13,460 bases of DNA from an uncultured Collinsella sp. GTDB taxonomy: Bacteria; Actinomycetota; Coriobacteriia; Coriobacteriales; Coriobacteriaceae. The position numbers and the translations under genes were made by a program. Under the pieces are notes generated by a model, which was not told the DNA's origin, did no database searches, and worked only from the letters and a program-made list of their open reading frames with translations. Each line of letters begins with the position of its first letter. The stretch's first letter is position 1. Below are positions 1-5,624 of the stretch, in pieces. The DNA is taken from assembly GCA_900542085.1 (NCBI GenBank), contig UQMK01000039.1:1-13460 (forward strand). Direction: 5' to 3'.

Positions 1-16
1 CAGTCCTGCGCAAGAC

Positions 17-40
17 GGAGGCGCCACTGGCGCCTCCTTT
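17..40 (+). terminator. Hairpin terminator of an upstream gene
   Basis: A perfect 9-bp stem (17-25 with 29-37) closes a 3-nt loop and is followed by TTT. The T-tract is short, so this is a modest intrinsic terminator. It probably ends a plus-strand gene lying left of the window. No coding sequence can be assigned to the first 16 bases. Confidence 0.55.
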
Positions 41-149
41 GCGTGCGGAACTCGTTGCGAGCAAAGCCCCGGGCCCTGCCCGCCCGATGGCCTCCTCCGC
101 CCTGACGGCTCGGCCTTCCGGGTCAGGCGGGCTGAATGGAATTTGGTGA
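41..149. other. Intergenic stretch between two terminators
   Basis: I see no gene here. An imperfect inverted repeat pairs CCGCCCTGAC near 97-106 with GTCAGGCGG near 122-130 and may be a weak hairpin. The gene-free stretch as a whole runs to 461; its other contents (terminators, palindromes, inverted-repeat element) are listed separately. Confidence 0.4.
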
Positions 150-179
150 ATGGGTGCGCCAACGGCGCACCCATTTTTT
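150..179 (+). terminator. Strong intrinsic terminator
   Basis: An 11-bp stem (ATGGGTGCGCC at 150-160 with GGCGCACCCAT at 164-174) has a 3-nt AAC loop and runs into six T residues (174-179). This is a classic plus-strand Rho-independent terminator. It is the second one in the first 180 bases. Confidence 0.75.
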
Positions 180-183
180 GTGG

Positions 184-214
184 ATGTGACGCAGGGACGG
201 TCCCTTGGTCACAT
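184..214. repeat. REP-like palindrome, copy 1
   Basis: TGTGAC (185-190) pairs with GTCACA (208-213), and AGGGA (193-197) pairs with TCCCT (201-205) around a 3-nt CGG loop, with two mismatched positions between the stems. It is followed by a T run (214-218), so it could also stop transcription. Related palindromes lie at 421-450 and 5169-5197, which marks an interspersed family with core GGGACxGTCCC. Confidence 0.65.
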
Positions 215-232
215 TTTTGGGCTGTTGAAAAC

Positions 233-414
233 GAAGGTGAATGGTTTTCCCGAGAAGTGTACGACCTTATTTGGACCCCTGAAACATCGACACTTTTTGG
301 ACGCTCTTTCCTGCGGTTTTGTCGAGTGTTTCCTGCGGTTTTGCTACCTAAAAGTGCGGATGCTTCGGGGGCCTGATTTCACTCGTTCACTTCTCGGGAA
401 AACCATTCACCTTC
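233..414. repeat. 182-bp element bounded by a perfect 27-bp inverted repeat
   Basis: Bases 233-259 are the exact reverse complement of 388-414 (27 of 27). The 128-nt interior carries a 15-nt direct repeat TTTCCTGCGGTTTTG (307-321 and 329-343) and a looser pair of the form CGAC..T..TTGGAC (262-276 and 288-302). No convincing coding sequence spans it; open frames here have no good start or plausible protein character. REP-like palindromes sit on both sides. I see no clear target-site duplication. It resembles a miniature non-autonomous element (MITE-like) or a structured non-coding RNA locus; the sequence alone does not decide. Confidence 0.6.
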
Positions 415-420
415 AATCTA

Positions 421-450
421 TATGGCAAAGGGGCAGTTCCTTTGGCACAT
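421..450. repeat. REP-like palindrome, copy 2 (diverged)
   Basis: TGGCAAAGGGGCAGTTCCTTTGGCACA is a diverged relative of the palindromes at 184-214 and 5169-5197: GGCAAAGGggc pairs with the TTCCTTTGGC side around a 3-nt loop. It lies about a dozen bases beyond the stop codon of the minus-strand AraC gene. This mirrors copy 3, which lies just beyond the ABC operon, so such hairpins may act as 3'-end structures for transcripts. Confidence 0.55.
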
Positions 451-461
451 TGCAGGACGCC

Positions 462-1508
462 TTATTGATGCTGGGAACGCCAGGCGGTGGGGGTGGTGCC
501 GGTGTGTTGCTTGAAGGCTTGGGCGAAGGCGGCCTGCTGAGGGTAGCCTAGACGCTCTGCGACCTGCGCTATCGTGAGCGAGCTATCAGCCAAAAGGTCC
601 TGTGCTCGCTCCATACGGCGTCTGCGAATGTAGGCGCCCAGGGACTCGCCAGTTTGGGCCTTAAAGGTGGCGCATAGCTTGGAGCGGCTTGTGTAGAGCC
701 CCTCGGCCACCTCGTTGATACCCACACGCCTGCCTTTGTCGAGCGCGCGCTCAATCATCGCCGTTGCTTCTTCGGCAATGGTTATGCTGACGCGTGTGTC
801 TGCCGCCTGCCGCGCCTGCTTGTGGGCCGCGCGCGAACAGGCGAGCTCCGCGACCATAGCCTCTACAATGCCCCGCATATAGACATGCCCGCCTACGGCG
901 CGAGCGCGGTCCTCGTTGATTCGGCGTAGTGTGTGGCAGATGGCAGACGCTGCCTCCTCGTGCCATGACTCGGCAAACGCCTCAAAGACCCCCGCGAACT
1001 CGGCAGGATAGCAATGCTCCAGCTCGTCAAAATACCCGGGCAAAAAGAGCACCGAGCGTGAGTGATAGAGTTGCCCTGCAAACAGCGGGCTTAGCTCCTC
1101 GCCGCAGCTATCTTGGATAAAGCTGCAGACTGCGCTGTTCGGCCACGGCCCGCGCAGCGGCTTGAGGTTCGCAGGCGTTATGCCGGCTTCGGGCATACAC
1201 ATGAGCGTGGGCGCGCTGACCTCGCTCACGCACGCGTACGGTTCGGGCGTGTATTCGGCTAGGTGCATGTTGTGCATCGGGGTAATGAAATGCTCCATGA
1301 CGATGCAGGTGGGGGAGAGGGGCATGATCCATGCGCGTCCGTGCGCCCGATCGTTTGCCACCTCACCGGTAAAGACGGCGCCCTTGCCGGAGAACTCCAA
1401 GCCAAACTGCTCAAACTGCGGTGCGTAGAGCTCGGTTATATCGGTTGCCGCCCGCCGCATTTTCAAAAGCGTCCCCTTCATTTGCGAAAACGTCCACGCC
1501 TGGCCCAA
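462..1508 (-). CDS. AraC-family transcriptional regulator
   Basis: DNA-binding regulator of 348 residues if translation starts at the TTG at 1508. The C-terminus has the two helix-turn-helix motifs typical of AraC/XylS proteins: about residues 264-283 (INEVAEGLYTSRSKL...) and 311-333 (LTIAQVAERLGYPQQAAF...), followed by the TGTTPTAWR stretch. The N-terminal ~230 residues are a poorly conserved putative sensor domain that I cannot assign. The start is uncertain: TTG 1508 has only a weak AAGG upstream. ATG 1481 (codon 10) and ATG 1460 (codon 17, preceded by GAAGGGG) are alternatives, and the candidate operator at 1511-1526 abuts the TTG. The gene is divergent from two ABC half-transporters, an arrangement like ybtA beside ybtP-ybtQ, so it probably regulates them. 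The effector is unknown. Confidence 0.88.
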   Translation of the reverse strand: MGQAWTFSQMKGTLLKMRRAATDITELYAPQFEQFGLEFSGKGAVFTGEVANDRAHGRAWIMPLSPTCIVMEHFITPMHNMHLAEYTPEPYACVSEVSAPTLMCMPEAGITPANLKPLRGPWPNSAVCSFIQDSCGEELSPLFAGQLYHSRSVLFLPGYFDELEHCYPAEFAGVFEAFAESWHEEAASAICHTLRRINEDRARAVGGHVYMRGIVEAMVAELACSRAAHKQARQAADTRVSITIAEEATAMIERALDKGRRVGINEVAEGLYTSRSKLCATFKAQTGESLGAYIRRRRMERAQDLLADSSLTIAQVAERLGYPQQAAFAQAFKQHTGTTPTAWRSQHQ

Positions 1509-1510
1509 TT

Positions 1511-1526
1511 GTGTGCCTTGGCTAAC
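1511..1526 (-). promoter_or_regulatory. Candidate operator in the AraC/ABC divergent region
   Basis: Read on the minus strand this is GTTAGCCAAGGCACAC. It matches the palindromic candidate operator GTTAGCCATGGCTGAC at 5235-5250 at 13 of 16 positions, with the same two-base gap between CC and GG. The left half is perfect and the right half partly degenerate. It lies between the AraC start and the ABC start at 1581, where a shared metal-responsive regulator could act. Assigning it to a DtxR/IdeR-type protein is inference from the half-site AGGTTAG. Confidence 0.35.
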
Positions 1527-1580
1527 ACGCCCATGATAAGTTTCTTACGGTTAACTCTCAAGCCGTTAGAAAGGAATCTC

Positions 1581-3407
1581 ATGGCAAAGGGATCAAAAAA
1601 GGAAGGTGGCGGCATCGGCGAGCTGCTTGCATATGCCGGTGAACGTAAATTCCTAACGTATTTGGGCATGGCCCTCTCGGCGCTCTCGCAGCTGCTGAGC
1701 TTTGGCCCGTACGTGTGCATCTGGCTTGTTGCGCGAGATCTTATCGCCGTGGCGCCCAACTGGAGCGAGGCCGCCAATATCGCGATGTATGGTTGGTGGG
1801 CTGTGGGCTTTGCCCTGGCGAGCATTGTGGTCTATTTTGTGGGACTCATGTGCACGCATCTGTCTGCGTTTCGTTGCGCGTCCAATATCCGCAAGGCTAC
1901 GAGCGAGCATCTGCTTAAGCTGCCGCTCGGCTACTTTGACACGCACGCCACCGGTGAGCTGCGCCGTATCGTAGACGGATGCGCCGCCTCAACCGAGACA
2001 CTGCTCGCGCACATGCTACCCGATATCGCCGGCGCCACCGCCATGGTCGTGGGCTTGCTCGTGCTGCTTTTCGCCCTCGATTGGCGCTTGGGCGCGGCAT
2101 GCCTTATCTCGGTCGCCGTTTCGCTTGGCGCCATGGCCACCATGATGAGCGGCAAGGGCGCCGAGTTTATGAAGGCTTACATGGGCGCGCTGGTCAAGAT
2201 GAACAAGACCGGCACCGAATACGTACGCGGCATCCCCGTGGTCAAGGTCTTCCAGCAGACGGTCTACTCCTTTAAGGCGTTTCACGATGCGATCGCCGAA
2301 TACGCCGACATGGCGCAAAGCTATGCGGGCACGTTCTGCCGAGGCCCGCAGGTGCTCAACCTTACCGCGCTCAATGGCCTCGTGGCATTTCTTTTGCCCG
2401 TGGCGTTGCTGTTGGCGCCGGGCGAGACGGACTTTGCGCACTTTATGGTCAACTTCACGTTTTACGCGATATTTTCGGCCGTGGTGCCGACGGCCATGAC
2501 CAAGCTCATGTTTGTGGGCGAGGCGTCTCAGATGAGTGCCGATTCGCTGGCGCGCATCCGAAGCGTTATGGATTCCAAGCAGCTCTCCGTGCCCGCCCTG
2601 CCCAAGCACCCTGCTGGCAGCGATGTGCGCTTTGAGGACGTGAGCTTTACCTACGAGGGTGCCGAAGCGCCTGCCGTCGATCATGTGAGCTTTAGCGTCC
2701 CCGCAGGCAGCACCCTTGCGTTGGTTGGTCCCTCGGGCGGCGGTAAGTCAACCTGTGCAAGCCTGATTCCTCGTTTTTGGGATGTTTCCGCAGGTCGAGT
2801 GCTCGTAGGCGGTGTGGACGTTCGCGATATGGATCCGCACGAGCTTATGGACCAGGTCGCCTTCGTGTTCCAGACCAACCAGCTGTTCCGGCAAACACTT
2901 GCCGATAACGTGCGCGCCTCCAAGCCTACGGCCACTGACGACGAAGTGCGTGCGGCCCTCTCCGCAGCTCAGTGCGACGACATTGTGGCCAAGCTCCCAC
3001 AGGGCATCAATACCATGCTCGGTGCCGGCGGAGCTTATCTTTCGGGTGGCGAGGTTCAGCGCGTGGCACTCGCCCGCGCGATCCTTAAAGACGCGCCTAT
3101 CGTGGTGCTCGATGAGGCCACGGCGTTTGCCGATCCCGAGAACGAGGCGCTCATCCAGCGCGCCTTTAGCAAGCTGGCGGCGGGTCGCACGGTCATTATG
3201 ATTGCGCACCGACTCTCGACTGTAGTGGGCGCAGACCAAATCGTGGTGCTCAACCAAGGTAGCGTGCAGGAGGCCGGCACCCATGCCGAGCTGCTGTCCC
3301 AAAAGGGTCTATACGCCAAGATGTGGGCTGAATACGAACAGGCCGCGAGCTGGAAAATCACTGCAGCGACCGCGGATGCCGCCGTCACGAAGGGAGGCGA
3401 GGCCTAA
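1581..3407 (+). CDS. ABC half-transporter (permease-ATPase), siderophore/metal type, first subunit
   Basis: Fused membrane and ATPase half-transporter of 608 residues. The start is ATG 1581, with AGAAAGGA just upstream; an open frame extends further up but overlaps the divergent regulator. The membrane domain (about 20-320) shows six hydrophobic spans near 25-50, 70-92, 149-166, 171-189, 259-280 and 287-305. The nucleotide-binding domain (350-585) has Walker A GPSGGGKST (383-391), signature LSGGE (487-491), Walker B with D511-E512 and switch H543. The D-loop reads AFADPEN instead of the usual SALD. From memory this variant is typical of exporter-fold transporters that import siderophores (IrtA/YbtP type). 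The next gene encodes the partner half, so they likely form a heterodimer in the inner membrane. Siderophore or metal uptake is the best guess; drug or peptide export is not excluded. Confidence 0.9.
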   Translation: MAKGSKKEGGGIGELLAYAGERKFLTYLGMALSALSQLLSFGPYVCIWLVARDLIAVAPNWSEAANIAMYGWWAVGFALASIVVYFVGLMCTHLSAFRCASNIRKATSEHLLKLPLGYFDTHATGELRRIVDGCAASTETLLAHMLPDIAGATAMVVGLLVLLFALDWRLGAACLISVAVSLGAMATMMSGKGAEFMKAYMGALVKMNKTGTEYVRGIPVVKVFQQTVYSFKAFHDAIAEYADMAQSYAGTFCRGPQVLNLTALNGLVAFLLPVALLLAPGETDFAHFMVNFTFYAIFSAVVPTAMTKLMFVGEASQMSADSLARIRSVMDSKQLSVPALPKHPAGSDVRFEDVSFTYEGAEAPAVDHVSFSVPAGSTLALVGPSGGGKSTCASLIPRFWDVSAGRVLVGGVDVRDMDPHELMDQVAFVFQTNQLFRQTLADNVRASKPTATDDEVRAALSAAQCDDIVAKLPQGINTMLGAGGAYLSGGEVQRVALARAILKDAPIVVLDEATAFADPENEALIQRAFSKLAAGRTVIMIAHRLSTVVGADQIVVLNQGSVQEAGTHAELLSQKGLYAKMWAEYEQAASWKITAATADAAVTKGGEA

Positions 3408-5165
3408 ATGTTCGCCTCATTTCAAAAGAAGTATTTCCTATCCGATAAAGGTGTCGCCGGCGTAAAACGCGGCATTTTCTGGACCACGCTCACCAATCTC
3501 ATTACCATGGCCGGCATGGGCTTTTTATTCCTGGTCATGGCCGGCTTTGTCGAGCATCTCGCCAGCGGCGCCGACCTGCCGGATGCCCTGCCGATCGTGG
3601 GCGGCCTCTTGGTCTTTTTCGTGTTGCTCTTTGCCTCTAACTGGCAGCAGTATTACTACACCTACTGCATCTTTTACGAGGAGTGCGGCAAGCAGCGTAT
3701 GGAGATTGCCGAGCGCTTGCGCAAACTGCCGCTGTCGTTTTTTGGTCGTCGTGATCTGGCCGATTTAACCGAGACCATCATGGGCGACGTCCAGGCCATG
3801 GAGCACGCCTACAGCCACGTGCTGGGAGAGCTTTGGGGTGCCATCATCGCAAGCGCCATTGTGTTCGTGGCGTCGCTGTTCTTTTGCTGGCAGCTGGCGA
3901 TCGCGGCGTTTTGGAGCGTGCCCGTGGCCTTTGCCGTGCTGTATCTGACACGCGGCCCCATGACCCCGGTGTTCGACCATGTGCGTGCCGAGAAGGTCAA
4001 GGTTACCGAGGCGATCCAGGAGACGCTCGACTGCGTGTGCGAGATCCGCGCCACCAACCAGGAGGCTCATTATCTTGAGGGGCTCAACGCCGTGATCGAT
4101 GCCGAGGAGCGCGAAACCACCAAGGGCGAGCTCGCCAATGGGCTTTTGGTCAACTCCGCCTTTGCCATCCTGCGCCTGGGGATTGCCACCACGTTGGTCA
4201 CGGGCGCTGCGATGGTCGCCTCCGGCCAGGCCGACTTTTTGATGATGTTTGCCTTCCTGCTTATGGTGAGCCGCATCTATGCGCCCTTTGATCAGGCGCT
4301 GATGCTGATGTCCGAGCTGTTCGCCGCCGAGTCGTCGGCCAAGCGCATGCGTTCCATCATGGAAGAGCCCGTGGCGCGGGGCAGCGAGCAGTTTGAGCCC
4401 GTAGGCCACGATGTGGTGTTCGATCACGTGGCATTTGGCTATGGTGCGGGCGAGGACGGCCGCGCCGGCGAGAAAGTTCTTACCGATGTGAGCTTTACCG
4501 CCAAGGAAGGCGAGGTCACGGCACTGGTCGGTCCTTCGGGCTCCGGTAAGTCCACGGTGAGCCGCCTGGCCGCGCGCTTTTGGGACGCCACCGAAGGCAC
4601 GGTCACCGTGGGCGGCGTGGATGTTGCGAGCGTGGATCCCGAGGTGTTGCTGCGCGACTACGCCATTGTGTTCCAAGACGTGCTGCTCTTTGACGACACG
4701 GTGATGGGAAACATCCGTCTTGGTCGTCGCGATGCCACCGATGAGCAAGTGCTTGCGGCTGCACGCGCCGCCAACTGCGACGAGTTTGTGAGCCGTATGC
4801 CGCAGGGCTATGACACCATGATCGGCGAGAACGGCTCCAAGCTGTCCGGCGGTGAGCGCCAGCGCATCTCTATCGCCCGTGCGCTGCTCAAAGACGCGCC
4901 TATCGTGCTGTTGGACGAGGCGACGGCGAGCTTGGATGTGGAGAACGAGACCGTGGTTCAGCAGGCGCTCTCCCGTCTGCTTGCAGGTAAGACGGTTATC
5001 GTTATTGCCCACCGTATGCGCACGGTAGAAAATGCCGATAAGATCGTTGTGCTCAAGGATGGTGTGGTAGCCGAGCAGGGTGCTCCGGCGCAACTCAAAG
5101 CGGCAGGCGGAGAATTCGCCCGCATGGTTGCGCTGCAAAAGGAAGCAGCTACCTGGCAGTTGTAA
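3408..5165 (+). CDS. ABC half-transporter (permease-ATPase), second subunit
   Basis: Second half-transporter, 585 residues. Its ATG follows the previous TAA with no gap, and GGGAGG (3392-3397) inside the upstream gene serves as ribosome binding site, so the two are translationally coupled. Six hydrophobic spans lie near 23-47, 61-82, 141-160, 161-181, 249-271 and 275-296. The ATPase domain has Walker A GPSGSGKST (375-383), signature LSGGE (479-483), Walker B D503-E504, a canonical SLD D-loop ending at D510, and H535. It therefore keeps all catalytic residues. Together with the 608-residue partner it resembles IrtA/IrtB or YbtP/YbtQ pairs, in which exporter-fold proteins import iron-siderophore complexes. 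The gene ends directly before a REP-like hairpin. Substrate assignment is inference from the neighbours. Confidence 0.9.
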   Translation: MFASFQKKYFLSDKGVAGVKRGIFWTTLTNLITMAGMGFLFLVMAGFVEHLASGADLPDALPIVGGLLVFFVLLFASNWQQYYYTYCIFYEECGKQRMEIAERLRKLPLSFFGRRDLADLTETIMGDVQAMEHAYSHVLGELWGAIIASAIVFVASLFFCWQLAIAAFWSVPVAFAVLYLTRGPMTPVFDHVRAEKVKVTEAIQETLDCVCEIRATNQEAHYLEGLNAVIDAEERETTKGELANGLLVNSAFAILRLGIATTLVTGAAMVASGQADFLMMFAFLLMVSRIYAPFDQALMLMSELFAAESSAKRMRSIMEEPVARGSEQFEPVGHDVVFDHVAFGYGAGEDGRAGEKVLTDVSFTAKEGEVTALVGPSGSGKSTVSRLAARFWDATEGTVTVGGVDVASVDPEVLLRDYAIVFQDVLLFDDTVMGNIRLGRRDATDEQVLAAARAANCDEFVSRMPQGYDTMIGENGSKLSGGERQRISIARALLKDAPIVLLDEATASLDVENETVVQQALSRLLAGKTVIVIAHRMRTVENADKIVVLKDGVVAEQGAPAQLKAAGGEFARMVALQKEAATWQL

Positions 5166-5168
5166 GAA

Positions 5169-5197
5169 GGGACAAAGGGACAGTCCCTTTGTCACAT
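5169..5197. repeat. REP-like palindrome, copy 3
   Basis: GACAAAGGGA (5171-5180) pairs perfectly with TCCCTTTGTC (5184-5193) around a CAG loop, six bases after the ABC operon stop codon. There is no T-tract after it. It is the best-preserved member of the family seen at 184-214 and 421-450. It could stabilise the 3' end of the ABC transcript or act as a weak terminator, and it abuts the next promoter. Confidence 0.65.
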
Positions 5198-5225
5198 TGA
5201 CAATCGGTTACTCCGCATCGTTAAT
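5197..5225 (+). promoter_or_regulatory. Promoter of the DUF6110-like/P-type ATPase operon
   Basis: A perfect -35 hexamer TTGACA (5197-5202) is followed after 17 bp by GTTAAT (5220-5225), which matches TATAAT at four of six positions. The predicted start is near 5232, giving a leader of about 130 nt. The candidate operator at 5233-5252 covers the predicted start, a position suited to repression. Confidence 0.55.
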
Positions 5226-5232
5226 TTTCAAA

Positions 5233-5252
5233 AGGTTAGCCATGGCTGACCT
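5233..5252. promoter_or_regulatory. Palindromic operator, DtxR/IdeR-like half-sites
   Basis: AGGTTAGCCATGGCTGACCT is a 20-bp inverted repeat with one mismatched pair. The half-site AGGTTAG equals that of the actinobacterial DtxR/IdeR iron box (TTAGGTTAGGCTAACCTAA, known from other actinobacteria), but here the halves are a few bases further apart. It lies just downstream of the -10 element, so a bound metal-responsive repressor would block initiation. The regulator gene is not in the window. The identity of the protein is inference; the palindrome is seen directly. Confidence 0.45.
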
Positions 5253-5311
5253 AGATAGTTAGATAAAATTGAGATATTTCAAAAGCGTGCTCGAGCAAAT
5301 TTATTTACTCG

Positions 5312-5345
5312 GGTGCTGAGGCACCGTGCCGCAATTGTTGCGGCA
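5312..5345 (+). promoter_or_regulatory. Two tandem hairpins in the 5' leader
   Basis: GGTGC (5312-5316) pairs with GCACC (5321-5325). Directly after comes a perfect 8-bp hairpin, TGCCGCAA (5327-5334) with TTGCGGCA (5338-5345), with a 3-nt loop. The second ends at the base before the AAAGGGAG ribosome binding site of the next gene. The structure could modulate translation or protect the mRNA 5' region. I do not recognise a known riboswitch. Confidence 0.4.
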
Positions 5346-5360
5346 AAAGGGAGAGACATC

Positions 5361-5606
5361 ATGAAGAAGTCCACGTTCAACACCCTGCTTGTCGGCGGCG
5401 GTTTTCTGCTCGGCACGGCCGGCATCAAGCTGCTCACCAGCGCTCCGGTAAAGAACGCTTGCGTGCAGGGTATCGCGTGTGGCATGCGCATCAAGAACGG
5501 CTACCAGGACATGGTCGAGCAGGCCAAGGCCGAGGTCGACGACATGGTTGCCGAGGCTGCCTATCTCACCCAGAGCGAGGCCGCTGCGGACAAGGCAGCC
5601 GAATAG
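5361..5606 (+). CDS. Small DUF6110-like protein, partner of metal ATPase
   Basis: Protein of 81 residues starting at ATG 5361, with AAGGGAG seven or so bases upstream; an earlier in-frame start lies inside the leader and is unlikely. Residues 8-25 (TLLVGGGFLLGTAGIKLL) are hydrophobic and glycine-rich, suggesting a membrane anchor or membrane-associated helix. The rest is a charged helix (about 45-81). The GTAGIKLLTS pattern matches what I recall of the DUF6110 family, small proteins often encoded beside heavy-metal P-type ATPases in Firmicutes and Coriobacteria. The next gene, 18 bases on, is such an ATPase, so the two are probably co-transcribed and functionally linked. Its molecular role is not known to me; an accessory or metal-handling subunit is a reasonable guess. 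Confidence 0.75.
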   Translation: MKKSTFNTLLVGGGFLLGTAGIKLLTSAPVKNACVQGIACGMRIKNGYQDMVEQAKAEVDDMVAEAAYLTQSEAAADKAAE

Positions 5607-5624
5607 CACTCCCAGGCATAAACA

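Noticed and set aside
143..551. Overlapping plus-strand open frames across the left intergenic region and the 3' end of the AraC gene
   Set aside because: They run through a terminator, the palindromes and the 27-bp inverted repeats, lack a convincing ribosome binding site, and the longer one overlaps the AraC gene antisense.
1263..1580. N-terminal extension of the first ABC gene
   Set aside because: It would overlap the divergent AraC gene and adds no family sequence; ATG 1581 has a good ribosome binding site and gives the usual half-transporter length.
2016..2684. Long antisense open frames within the ABC and ATPase genes (also 2748-3302, 3765-5195, 5775-6539, 6636-7646)
   Set aside because: They mirror the third-position GC bias of real genes on the other strand; their compositions (His-, Gly- and Arg-rich) and the intact ABC and ATPase motifs on the plus strand show they are shadows.
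5253..5360. Manganese (yybP-ykoY) or other known metal riboswitch in the ATPase leader
   Set aside because: Two hairpins are present, but I could not find the conserved core of any riboswitch class I know.
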